From Rapidithrix thailandica (GTDB lineage Bacteria; Bacteroidota; Bacteroidia; Cytophagales; Flammeovirgaceae): DNA of 64,000 bases. This document shows, one piece after another, positions 8,529 to 16,095 of the stretch (position 1 is its first letter; the number at the start of each line of letters is the position of its first letter). Under the pieces are notes generated by a model. That model did no database searches. It was not told the origin of the DNA and saw only the letters and a program-made list of their open reading frames with translations. Both the position numbers and the translations under genes were made by a program. The DNA is taken from NCBI RefSeq assembly GCF_039710355.1, contig NZ_JBDKWZ010000004.1, positions 62,001-126,000 of the forward strand. Direction: 5' to 3'.

Positions 8529-9188
8529 ATGCCGGAAGAACTGACCCCCTTGCTGGAGATCATTAAGCGGTTTGGCCTGGTGCAGGTGCTCTGCGGTATC
8601 CTGGTGTTTGCCTTGCTACAACAACGTAAAGCCCTGGCGGCTGCCCTGGTGGGTTTGCTCCGGGCTTGTACGGAAATGGCCCGGGCCTTTGCCCGTCACC
8701 TGCGGCAGGAGGTGTTGCAAAAAATCTCCGGGGTATACGAACTGATGAACCGCCTGGCCCATGAGTTTAGCTGTATGCGGGTGGCGGTGCTCAAGATCCA
8801 CGGGGAGCGCAAGAAACCGGAGGATCTGCACCTGTCCGTCTTTGTGGAGCTGACCGGCAAGTACGAAGACGGAAGGTTGGTAGAGCCCTTAAAACCCCTG
8901 AAACAAAAGCAGCCTTTGAACAAACAGGCCTTGAACTACCTGGAAAAAATGCTCAAAAGCCTGGACAAGGATTTGTACATCGACAACGTGGACTTGATGC
9001 CCTCGGGCCGGGCCAAGCTGGAGCTGTTATCCACGGAAGCCAAAGCGGTATACCACCTCTATTTGGAGGCGGAACCGGAAAAACTCTATACCTTGATCCT
9101 GGTTTTTAACCGGAAAACCCCGCTGTCCGAACGGGACAAGACCCGCATCCGGAACTTTGCCCAGCAAATCCGGAAATTACTTGTTTAA
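8529..9188 (+). CDS. Membrane-anchored protein with a possible GAF-like C-terminal domain
   Basis: This 219-residue protein has an N-terminal hydrophobic helix (about residues 14-30) followed by a long amphipathic helix. From about residue 100 there is an alpha/beta region ending in LYTLILVFNRKTPLSERDK and a final helix, which is reminiscent of a GAF domain's last strands and helix. No catalytic residues can be named. It is the last gene of the packed block and is followed by a strong hairpin terminator at 9257-9285. It could be a regulator or a spanin-like membrane component. I do not recognise its family, and the GAF resemblance is weak. Confidence 0.5.
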   Translation: MPEELTPLLEIIKRFGLVQVLCGILVFALLQQRKALAAALVGLLRACTEMARAFARHLRQEVLQKISGVYELMNRLAHEFSCMRVAVLKIHGERKKPEDLHLSVFVELTGKYEDGRLVEPLKPLKQKQPLNKQALNYLEKMLKSLDKDLYIDNVDLMPSGRAKLELLSTEAKAVYHLYLEAEPEKLYTLILVFNRKTPLSERDKTRIRNFAQQIRKLLV

Positions 9189-9256
9189 GTAGAAGTACGC
9201 ATTTATTTTCTGCATTTGCTTAGTTAAACTCATATTACTAGGGGAATTGTATTTAA

Positions 9257-9285
9257 GAAAAGCAAGCCAGTAGGCTTGCTTTTTC
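9257..9285 (+). terminator. Terminator ending the phage-like block
   Basis: Arms AAAAGCAAGCC and GGCTTGCTTTT enclose the loop AGTA and run into a T-rich stretch. The hairpin lies about 70 bases after the last gene of the block, separating it from the effector gene. Confidence 0.8.
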
Positions 9286-9379
9286 TTTGTATACAGCTTC
9301 ATCCGTCCGTTAGTACAAAATATTTTAAAAACTTACCACTTACTACGCATTTGTATTCTTGAAAAAGTTTTATACATTT

Positions 9380-9409
9380 ACCGTAAAACCAGCATTTATA
9401 ACCGTAAAA
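9380..9409 (+). promoter_or_regulatory. Direct repeat upstream of the TssD-effector gene
   Basis: The nine-base sequence ACCGTAAAA occurs at 9380-9388 and again at 9401-9409, exactly 21 bases apart (two helical turns), each copy preceded by CATTTA. It sits 15 bases before the start codon at 9424, so it overlaps the probable promoter region. Two tandem sites on one face of the helix suggest binding of a dimeric regulator. No such regulator is identified here. Confidence 0.4.
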
Positions 9410-9423
9410 TACTATTTTGTGCA

Positions 9424-10677
9424 ATGAGCCTAATCGCTAAAATGTATGTTGAGGATAAGGAAATTAACATTCTTGACTTCAAATTTCGCTTTACCCGTTC
9501 GGTAGACGAACACGGCAAACCGATGGGCAAACCCAACGGGACAATCTTTGATATCACCTTTGAAACCACCTCGGATCAAAGCTTTTTTGCCTGGTCTGTG
9601 GGTATGGACATGGTGAAAAAAGTAAAGATTGTCGTTTCCCCGGTCACCCAGGATAGTAAGAGCCGGGTCTTCGAACTCTACGATGTACACTGCGTCTTCT
9701 TTAAGAATAATTTCAACGGGGTAAACGGTGAACCCATGACCACCCAAATCAAACTCTCCCCGGCCATCCTCTACGATGGAGGGTATAAAATCCTGGAGCA
9801 CTACTGGAAGGAAACCGACCTGAGTGCAAAAAAAATAGAACCTATTTCCTTAGCCGACCAATACGATAACTTGACTGCTGGAGCTGGAAATATTTTACCA
9901 CCTGTAATTGAGGACCCAGTTGTTGAAGAAGAACAAAAGGAAGATAAGCCCCACAGAACCTGTGGAATTGCCATTGTAGGAACGGCTCAATACAGAACCA
10001 ATGTATTAAAAGCTATTGCACTTCTAATTAAAACCCAAGAAGGAGCACGTTTAATTGAAACACTTTTAGAATGGGGGAGATTAACTGTAATTCATAGAGG
10101 AAAAGGAAGGGTAAATAGAAGACATGGACAAGGTACTGCCGGTAATGGCGAACAGGGTGCATGGGTTTACTTTGACCCTGAGTATGATGATTTTATAGAG
10201 GTGGACAATGTTCCAAGAATTCCATATATTTCATTAGGGCATGAGTTAAGGCATGTAGAAAGAGGTTTTGGTTCTGATAATCGTTTCCTGCAAGATTCAA
10301 GGGGTGATTATCCTGAAGCAGAACATCCAGAATATGAAGGTGAATTTATAAGATTAGCTGAAGTTGATGCTTTATATGTTGAAAATATAATAAGAGCCTC
10401 TGTTGGGGCACCTATAAGGTATTCTTATGACGGACTTGACTTGAAGCATATTGGAATTAAGGGGGATAAATTGGCAGCTCATTTTATTGATTATACAAAA
10501 TATGCGAATGCAAAAACAGCTTCTGGAAAAGTTAATGAGTTGATGTTTATTATTAATAACAATAGAATGACTGATACAAATTTGAATAAATATAAAAAGA
10601 AAACCAGGTTTAGTAAAACTGGTTACGAAGAAGAATTTATAAAAGGTGATCAGGTAACCTTAATTTACTCAGAATGA
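9424..10677 (+). CDS. Evolved Hcp effector: TssD fused to an M91-type zinc metallopeptidase toxin
   Basis: The first 130 or so residues match TssD, the Hcp-like tube protein of the Bacteroidota (subtype iii) type VI secretion system: start MSLIAKMYVEDKEINIL, then FxFxRsVDexGKP and a closing FFKNNFNGVNGEPMTTQI strand. A Pro/Glu-rich linker (about residues 140-170) leads to a C-terminal domain with HELRH at 273-277, E313, and an ENIIRASVGAPIRYSY motif, as in the Peptidase_M91 (NleD-like) toxins. The gene therefore encodes a tube subunit carrying its own toxin. Base composition changes sharply near 9,880: the TssD part is GC-rich like its neighbours and the toxin part is clearly AT-rich, which points to swapping of the toxin end. 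The next gene overlaps it by 4 bases and encodes a lipoprotein, the probable immunity protein. The target is unknown, but a substrate in the envelope would fit a lipoprotein antidote. Confidence 0.85.
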   Translation: MSLIAKMYVEDKEINILDFKFRFTRSVDEHGKPMGKPNGTIFDITFETTSDQSFFAWSVGMDMVKKVKIVVSPVTQDSKSRVFELYDVHCVFFKNNFNGVNGEPMTTQIKLSPAILYDGGYKILEHYWKETDLSAKKIEPISLADQYDNLTAGAGNILPPVIEDPVVEEEQKEDKPHRTCGIAIVGTAQYRTNVLKAIALLIKTQEGARLIETLLEWGRLTVIHRGKGRVNRRHGQGTAGNGEQGAWVYFDPEYDDFIEVDNVPRIPYISLGHELRHVERGFGSDNRFLQDSRGDYPEAEHPEYEGEFIRLAEVDALYVENIIRASVGAPIRYSYDGLDLKHIGIKGDKLAAHFIDYTKYANAKTASGKVNELMFIINNNRMTDTNLNKYKKKTRFSKTGYEEEFIKGDQVTLIYSE

Positions 10678-11186
10678 AAAGTATTAAGATACTAATTGTC
10701 GGAACAGTCGTTCTTTTTTCTACTTGTACCCAAAGTAAAATAAATCAAAAAGCTCTTTTAGCAAATTGGGATAAGCAAACTGAAGAGGCTGTTGAATCTT
10801 GTGATTTATTAGGGTTAAGAAAAAATGCTTTAATGGGCCTTCAGTTGATAAAAGAGGTACATCTTAGGGAGCAAATTATACAGATTCTTAGTCGTCAAAA
10901 AGCATTTGGAAAAGCCAAATATATTTATGCATGTGAAACATATGATAAGCGTTCTCCAGACCCGGATTATACTGCTATAATTAAACTGGATTCAGAGGAT
11001 AATATTTATGTATTTGAATATGATAAGCGTGGTGAATTTTTTGAACATAGAATATTGACTAAAGACTCAGAAAATTATAAAAATAGTTTAGTACTTCTTG
11101 ATCCTTGGCTTTGGTTATCACCTTTTCCATGTGAATTAGGCCATGATTTGATTGACTTTTACACTAAAATTGAAATGAGTAACTAA
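10674..11186 (+). CDS. Probable lipoprotein immunity protein for the TssD-M91 effector
   Basis: This 170-residue protein starts with a lipoprotein signal peptide (MKSIKILIVGTVVLFSTC), with the lipobox Cys at residue 18. The mature part is hydrophilic and contains the pattern DPDYTAIIKLDSEDNIYVFEYD. I do not recognise a family. It overlaps the toxin gene by 4 bases (ATGA), shares the same AT-rich composition, and is followed by a terminator. This is the standard arrangement of toxin and immunity gene. If so, the metallopeptidase acts in the periplasm or at the outer membrane, because the antidote is exported and lipid-anchored. The lipoprotein call is firm; the immunity role is inferred from position. 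Confidence 0.72.
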   Translation: MKSIKILIVGTVVLFSTCTQSKINQKALLANWDKQTEEAVESCDLLGLRKNALMGLQLIKEVHLREQIIQILSRQKAFGKAKYIYACETYDKRSPDPDYTAIIKLDSEDNIYVFEYDKRGEFFEHRILTKDSENYKNSLVLLDPWLWLSPFPCELGHDLIDFYTKIEMSN

Positions 11187-11285
11187 ATAAATATAAAACA
11201 CAATAGATTCCCAAAAACAGGCTTGATATGCCTAGTTATTACATTATTTTAAGGGAGATGTATTTTATTATTGTTTATTTTCTGC

Positions 11286-11328
11286 AACAACAAAGGGTTA
11301 AGGCCAAAAACCTCAATCCTTTGTTGTT
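11286..11328. terminator. Bidirectional hairpin between immunity gene and integrase
   Basis: Perfect 11-base arms AACAACAAAGG and CCTTTGTTGTT enclose a 21-base loop. It lies 100 bases after the immunity gene and 18 bases before the stop end of the oppositely oriented integrase, so it can serve both transcripts. Confidence 0.72.
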
Positions 11329-11346
11329 TGTGAATCCGGTGAAAAC

Positions 11347-12516
11347 CTACCAACTCTTATCCTTCAGTTCGTTATTTAGAACCATTCCTAGACTTCTCAA
11401 GTAAATATCCGTCATTTCCAAGGAATGGTGCCGCAATTGGCTTTGCAAGGTCTTGATATCCACTCCGGCACGGTAAGCATTGACCACACCTGTATGCTTC
11501 CAGGAGTACAACGTCACCAACCCGTCATAGATCTCCAAATGCCGGAGCACTTTGATATGCCGCTCGGTGACGCGCACACGAAGTAGTGAGTCCGGTCCCG
11601 GTTTCATCTTATCTGCCCCGAAGAGGTAATGTTGCTTGGGAATTTCCGAAACCTTCATTTCCTCCAGGATCTTGCGGAAATCCTGGTTGATGGTCACCGT
11701 TTGCTGTTTGGCGTTTTTAGACACCTCGGGGTAAATTACAATGATCCCATCGTGCAGGTTGATATGCCCGGCTTTTAAGCGTAAAATCTCCGTAGGACGG
11801 ATAAACCCGTAGTAAATAAAACGGGTGAAGTAATACAGCAAGCGGTCGTTTTCCAGCAAGTATTCCTCAATCGCTTCTTTTTGTTCCGTGGTAAAGGGTT
11901 CGTTCTTCCGGGCGATATGTTTCCTTCGCTTGATCTGTTGCAGAGGATTCTTGTCAATGATCTCCCGGCTGATCAACTCGTTGAAAAACGTTTTTAAGGC
12001 ATTCAAATGGTTGTTGTGAGTGGCATTGGACAATTCCCGGTCTACGATGATTTCATCAAAATAATAGTAGAAGTACTTTTTGGGAATCTCTTCAATGGTC
12101 TTCTCCCCCAACCGGTTGCTATCCAAGAAGTCCAAAAAGTCCTTGTAAATCCCCTTGTAGCTTTTTTTGGTTTCTGGCCGGGCATTGGAGATCTTGATCT
12201 TATAGGCAAACTCCAGAGCTTCGCGGATGGTCCGCTTTCTTTCCGCTTGTACCCGAACCGAGTTATTGATCTTCGGAACGTTGAGTTGAGCCCCTTTCCG
12301 CAGTAGCTTGTTGATGGCGGCTACAGCCTGTTTGGCATACTCGTACCGGTCGTACTTGGTTTTGTACTTTGCCGGGAGATAATAGGTCCTTCGTTTGAGC
12401 TTTTTGTCAGTGGCATCCCAGGCGTAAAACTCGATGTACCATCGCTTGCCGGCGTCTCCGCCCCGGTCCCGTAAGAGGGCCTTTCTGTATTCGGGGAATT
12501 CGTTTTCCTCAGGCAT
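11347..12516 (-). CDS. int: Tyrosine-type site-specific integrase
   Basis: This is a phage-integrase-family recombinase of about 389 residues when started at the ATG at 12514-12516 (MPEENEFPEYRK). The open frame continues upstream into the tRNA, but those codons span the tRNA hairpin and att region, so the shorter start is preferred. It has an N-terminal SAM-like core-binding domain and a C-terminal catalytic domain: RPTEILRLKAGHI holds the first Arg, WKHTGVVNAYRAG lies around the second catalytic box, and LRHHSLEMTDIYLRS holds the last His and the nucleophilic Tyr. It lies at the right end of the element, pointing away from the tRNA-Pro gene that is its probable attachment site. Upstream is a direct repeat TTGTAGCAA (two copies near 12552-12572), possibly arm-type sites. 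It catalyses integration and excision of the element. Confidence 0.9.
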   Translation of the reverse strand: MPEENEFPEYRKALLRDRGGDAGKRWYIEFYAWDATDKKLKRRTYYLPAKYKTKYDRYEYAKQAVAAINKLLRKGAQLNVPKINNSVRVQAERKRTIREALEFAYKIKISNARPETKKSYKGIYKDFLDFLDSNRLGEKTIEEIPKKYFYYYFDEIIVDRELSNATHNNHLNALKTFFNELISREIIDKNPLQQIKRRKHIARKNEPFTTEQKEAIEEYLLENDRLLYYFTRFIYYGFIRPTEILRLKAGHINLHDGIIVIYPEVSKNAKQQTVTINQDFRKILEEMKVSEIPKQHYLFGADKMKPGPDSLLRVRVTERHIKVLRHLEIYDGLVTLYSWKHTGVVNAYRAGVDIKTLQSQLRHHSLEMTDIYLRSLGMVLNNELKDKSW

Positions 12517-12589
12517 TTCCAGTCCAAAATTATCGTTGGGAATCTCGAAATTTGTAGCAATTCTTGTAGCAACTGCCCATATGAAACAG

Positions 12590-12618
12590 ATAAACCCACT
12601 GATAATCAGTGGGTTTAT
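12590..12618. terminator. Perfect hairpin downstream of tRNA-Pro
   Basis: Arms ATAAACCCACTGAT and ATCAGTGGGTTTAT (14 base pairs) flank a single A. On the minus strand it follows the tRNA by 8 bases, so it is the likely tRNA terminator. It may also lie inside the att region of the element. Confidence 0.7.
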
Positions 12619-12626
12619 ATCCGTTT

Positions 12627-12703
12627 TGGTCGGGATGACAGGATTTGAACCTGCGGCCACACGCCCCCCAGACGTGTACTCTACCGGACTGAGCTACATC
12701 CCG
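12627..12703 (-). tRNA. tRNA-Pro (anticodon GGG), CCA encoded
   Basis: The minus strand folds as a full cloverleaf. The acceptor arms are CGGGATG and CATCCCG, the D stem GCTC/GAGT, the anticodon stem CACGT/GCGTG with loop CTGGGGG (anticodon GGG), and the T stem GCAGG/CCTGT with loop TTCAAAT. The discriminator is A and CCA is encoded. The 3' end faces the integrase, which makes this gene the probable integration site of the element on the left. Confidence 0.95.
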
Positions 12704-13008
12704 ATGCTCGCGGCAAAATAAGAAAACATTTTCTTTAAAAACAAGTCCTCAGGCCTAGTTTGTTCGCTTGGGGAATACTCTTTTTTGCTGAGGGGGACTT
12801 ATTGTGCTCGTTTTTAAAGTTTTACCTGTTGAATTTTAAATGCTTTATCCGGTTGGGATAAGGAAGGCTGACTTTCGACTGACTTTTTTGCAAGGACTTG
12901 CTGGTGGTTTTGCTTGCGAATTCTCCGATTTTTATGTAAACTCGACAAAACTTGTGGATTGGACGACTAATAAAGCTTACCTTGTTTTTTATCACTTACT
13001 GAAAATCC

Positions 13009-14223
13009 ATGGACCTTAACCCTGTTATACTCTCTATCCCTGTTTATTTTATCTTAATTGGGTTTGAGCTAATTGTTACTTTTTTAAGAAAAACGGATTA
13101 CTATCACTTGCCGGATGCGATGACCAATATTAGTTGTGGCATTGGCGATCAGGTGATCGGTATATTTGCCAAGGTCGTTACCTTGGGCGTGTATCAGTAT
13201 ATCTTCGAACACTTCAGGCTGTTTGATATTCCCAATAATTGGCTGTGGTTTGCGGTGTTATTTGTGGCAGTAGATTTCATTTATTACTGGGTGCATCGCC
13301 TGAGCCACGAGGTGAATTTTTTATGGGCAGGGCATGTCGTCCATCACCAAAGTGAGGATTATAACTTTTCGGTAGCCTTGCGGCAAAGCTGGTTTCATAA
13401 GTTTTTTACGTTTGCGTTTTACTTGCCACTGGCATTTATCGGATTTGATACCTTATCTTTTTTGGCTGCAAACGGTTTTAATCTTTTATACCAGTTTTGG
13501 ATACATACGGAACTGATCGGGAAAATGGGCGCATTTGAGAAAGTGATGAATACGCCTTCGCACCACCGGGTACATCACGGACGCAACCCCGAATATATCG
13601 ATAAGAATCACGCAGGGGTGTTTATCATTTGGGACCGGATCTTCGGAACCTTTCAAGAGGAAAAGGAAAAACCTGTGTATGGGGTGACCACTCCTTTAAA
13701 TTCTTGGAACCCCTTATGGGCAAATGTGATCCATTGGAAATCCATGTGGCAACAGGCTTATTCATTTCCTACTTGGAAAGACCGTTGGAAGTTGTTCTTT
13801 AAACCACCCGGCTGGCAACCGGATTATTTGGGAGGCCCCTTGCAGGTGCCAGAGGTGGAGCGGTTATCGGTAGAGAAATTTACTTCTTTCACACCTCTGC
13901 AACTGAATTTGTACTTGGTGTTTCAATACGTCTTGGTGCTGGCAGGTACAGCTTTTTTCTTGTTTGGCCATGAGTCGATGACTGTGTTGGACAAGTCTTT
14001 GGGTGCCTTGCTGATAGGCTGGGCCGTGATTCATTGTGGCTTGTTGTTCGAGCGGAAAAAGTGGGTGTACGTGTTGGAGTATTTCCGTTTGGTAGGCAGC
14101 CTGTTGTACCTGATGTATATGATCAGAGGCTTTCATTACTTTGAACCGGTCGTGTTTGCGGCTTCGGGACTTACTTTACTTTCTTTGTTAGGACTCGTAT
14201 TACTTTTTAAGGTCTTTAAATAA
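13009..14223 (+). CDS. Sterol desaturase / fatty acid hydroxylase family membrane protein
   Basis: This 404-residue integral membrane protein carries the di-iron histidine motifs of the fatty acid hydroxylase superfamily: HRLSH near residue 97, HVVHH about 13 residues later, and HRVHHG near residue 187. Several hydrophobic helices surround them, and a C-terminal extension of about 120 residues contains four further membrane spans. The overall layout resembles alkylglycerol monooxygenase-like and bacterial sterol-desaturase-type proteins, which hydroxylate or desaturate lipid chains in the membrane. It is a single gene, ended by a strong bidirectional hairpin that it shares with the convergent PhoX-like gene. 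The substrate cannot be deduced. It is the first host gene to the right of the tRNA. Confidence 0.85.
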   Translation: MDLNPVILSIPVYFILIGFELIVTFLRKTDYYHLPDAMTNISCGIGDQVIGIFAKVVTLGVYQYIFEHFRLFDIPNNWLWFAVLFVAVDFIYYWVHRLSHEVNFLWAGHVVHHQSEDYNFSVALRQSWFHKFFTFAFYLPLAFIGFDTLSFLAANGFNLLYQFWIHTELIGKMGAFEKVMNTPSHHRVHHGRNPEYIDKNHAGVFIIWDRIFGTFQEEKEKPVYGVTTPLNSWNPLWANVIHWKSMWQQAYSFPTWKDRWKLFFKPPGWQPDYLGGPLQVPEVERLSVEKFTSFTPLQLNLYLVFQYVLVLAGTAFFLFGHESMTVLDKSLGALLIGWAVIHCGLLFERKKWVYVLEYFRLVGSLLYLMYMIRGFHYFEPVVFAASGLTLLSLLGLVLLFKVFK

Positions 14224-14227
14224 GAGA

Positions 14228-14258
14228 GACCTTCCAGGTTTCAAAAACCTGGAAGGTC
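14228..14258. terminator. Bidirectional terminator between convergent genes
   Basis: Perfect 14-base arms GACCTTCCAGGTTT and AAACCTGGAAGGTC enclose the loop CAA, midway between the desaturase-like gene and the PhoX-like gene. Confidence 0.85.
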
Positions 14259-14276
14259 TACGTTGGCGATACATCT

Positions 14277-15698
14277 TTAAACGTGTTGCCAAGGACCTTG
14301 TATGGCTACGGTCAGTCCTACATGTTGAATATTGACAAAATATGTTTTTCCGGAAGGGGAGAAAACGCCTCCGGCAAACTCCGATTCATAACCTACGTTT
14401 TCCGCGATTTTGTAAAACTCGCCTTTGGGCGTAATACCGATGATAAAGGGTTTTTTATTGTCTTCGCAAAGCACTACATCGCCCCAAGGGGCAATGGTCA
14501 GGTTGTCACAATATTGGCATACTTCCTCATCGTTGGGTTCGGCAAAGAGTTCGAGTTTGCCCGGTGCTTCTGTTTCTTTGGCTTGTCCTTCGAATTCGCT
14601 GGGGATATAGCGGAATACCTGTCCTTTTTCAATTTTTCCTCCGTTGGTGCAGGCAAAGTAGACTTCCTTATCGCCATACCACATGCCTTCTCCCCGGGCA
14701 AACCGGGCGGCACCCATTTCAAACCCCCGGTAACGCAAATCGTCTTCGGGCGACTCTACCTGATCGATATCCAACCACTCTACTTCCACCGTCTGGTTGA
14801 TGGGAAAAGGAGGGAGGTCTAATTTGGCCCAGTTGCGGGTGTCTACACTTTTTTGCCCTTTGATGGCCAATACTTGCAGCCGGCCTCCTTTTTGTAAATT
14901 TCCTTTTTCCTCAGGAATAAACCGGTAAATCAACCCGTCATGCCGGTCTTCGGTTTGGTATACAATTCCGGATTGAGGATCTACGGCTACGGCTTCATGG
15001 TTGAACCTTCCCATGGCCTTTAAGGGAATTGGGTCAGCCAATAGAATTTCTGCGGATGCGGGTACTTCAAAGGGGTAGCCATGGTCTTGTTCCAGTTCTT
15101 CATTGGCCTTGAGCACGGATTCTTCACAGGTGATCCAACTCCCCCAAGGCGTCAAACCTCCGGCACAATTCCGTACGGTGCCGGCAAGACTCAGGTAAGA
15201 TTTTTCTACAGTCAAACTGTCTTCATCAATCACAAGGGTTGAGGTTCCTCCGGTAGCCGGATTGAGTCCGTTTCCGGCATCGTAAATTTTTTCGGAAGGA
15301 ACTTTGGAAAGCAAGGAAAAGTCTTCTCCCCAGGGGCCGTTGGGGTCTCCGGGGTTGGTTTCGTGATTGCGAATGAGAATGATTTTACCGTCTGGCCCTT
15401 CGAAGGTGGCCATGCCATCGGGCTTGTCCGGGCTGATAAGGCCGTCATCCATTTGTTCGCCTTGGCGGAAAATTACTTTGTAACGGAATCCTTCCGGCAA
15501 GTTTAAGATGCCTTTGGGGTCAGCTTTTAACTCTCCGTATCCTTTAAATGGTGTGACAGATACTTCTGTGAGGTTTTGCTTTTTGCCGGGGGAGCTGCAA
15601 CTTACTAAGGACTGGGCTACAAATGTTTGTAATCCACCAAATCCTAAACCGATAATACCTGAATTTTTTAGAAATTTTCTTCGGGAAGTTTGTGACAT
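14277..15698 (-). CDS. PhoX-like (DUF839) secreted protein with twin-arginine signal
   Basis: This 473-residue protein starts MSQTSRRKFLKNSGIIGLG, a twin-arginine-type signal, followed by a Cys (SLVSCSS) that may be lipidated. The body matches the PhoX/DUF839 family: RNHETNPGD near residue 110, a NCAGGLTPWGSWITCEES block, and NHEAVAVDPQSGIVYQTEDR further on. PhoX proteins are calcium/iron-dependent alkaline phosphatases exported folded by the Tat pathway. Family members of this length in Bacteroidota are often annotated only as DUF839, so phosphatase activity is likely but not certain. The gene stands alone, with a MITE 30 bases upstream of its start codon. That MITE may now contribute to or separate its promoter. 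Confidence 0.82.
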   Translation of the reverse strand: MSQTSRRKFLKNSGIIGLGFGGLQTFVAQSLVSCSSPGKKQNLTEVSVTPFKGYGELKADPKGILNLPEGFRYKVIFRQGEQMDDGLISPDKPDGMATFEGPDGKIILIRNHETNPGDPNGPWGEDFSLLSKVPSEKIYDAGNGLNPATGGTSTLVIDEDSLTVEKSYLSLAGTVRNCAGGLTPWGSWITCEESVLKANEELEQDHGYPFEVPASAEILLADPIPLKAMGRFNHEAVAVDPQSGIVYQTEDRHDGLIYRFIPEEKGNLQKGGRLQVLAIKGQKSVDTRNWAKLDLPPFPINQTVEVEWLDIDQVESPEDDLRYRGFEMGAARFARGEGMWYGDKEVYFACTNGGKIEKGQVFRYIPSEFEGQAKETEAPGKLELFAEPNDEEVCQYCDNLTIAPWGDVVLCEDNKKPFIIGITPKGEFYKIAENVGYESEFAGGVFSPSGKTYFVNIQHVGLTVAIQGPWQHV

Positions 15699-15727
15699 AG
15701 TCGTTGGATTTATTCGATATAGAGTAT

Positions 15728-15888
15728 GAAGTGAGTTAACCTTTTTCTTTTTTCTGAAAAATGTTTCAAAAAGGCCTCCTTTGTGTTACTTTTTTCAACA
15801 ATAGCTTTGGCTATTCTTTTCAAAAAGTGCCTTGATGAGCCGATTTTGATTCCATCTTCGGTCAAAAACTATAAGTGTAAACCACTTC
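15728..15888 (+). mobile_element. MITE copy A (161 bp) with TAT target duplication
   Basis: The element starts GAAGTGAGTTAAC and ends GTGTAAACCACTTC, so its tips are inverted (GAAGTG/CACTTC). It is flanked by TAT at 15725-15727 and TAT at 15889-15891. Inside is a hairpin with arms ACTTTTT/AAAAAGT and AATAGC/GCTATT. It carries no open reading frame of use and is nearly identical to the copies at 55438 and 57671. Confidence 0.88.
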
Positions 15889-16095
15889 TATGATAAAGCG
15901 TTTGTATACATCGAAATGCCTACAAAAACGCTTCTTTTCTGTTCGAGAATTTATAAAAAGCCGAAATTAATTACTCAATATGAACTTAAATCCAACGGGA
16001 GAATAACTTTCGTTTAAACCGGTGAAAAATACCCAGGGAAGAATAATGGATATTAGTAATCAGAATTATCCTTCCTTTGGACTTTTCAATGAGGA
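15889..16095. other. Non-coding stretch between MITE A and ruvB
   Basis: I see no gene, repeat or clear hairpin here. It is AT-rich downstream sequence of ruvB. Confidence 0.6.

Larger units (their letters stand above)
1..12626. mobile_element. Right part of an integrated phage-like element at tRNA-Pro (left end outside window)
   Basis: The tyrosine integrase at 11347-12516 lies directly beside the 3' end of a tRNA-Pro gene, which is the usual layout when an element integrates into the end of a tRNA gene. All genes to the left are phage-like, mobile-element-like or toxin/immunity genes, while genes right of the tRNA are ordinary host genes. The left attachment site is not in the window: I found no second copy of the tRNA 3' end, so the element must extend beyond base 1. 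Ten genes run in one direction with 4-base ATGA overlaps or gaps of a few bases, followed by an effector/immunity pair and the oppositely oriented integrase. The exact right boundary is inferred. Only the tRNA/integrase junction is seen directly. Confidence 0.72.

Noticed and set aside
1..9188. Tailed-phage prophage
   Set aside because: No terminase, portal, capsid protease, tail sheath or tape-measure gene is seen, so I call the block phage-like only.
12517..12660. N-terminal extension of the integrase reading into the tRNA
   Set aside because: The extra codons cover the tRNA 3' end, its terminator hairpin and the att region, and do not look like protein. The start at 12516 is preferred.
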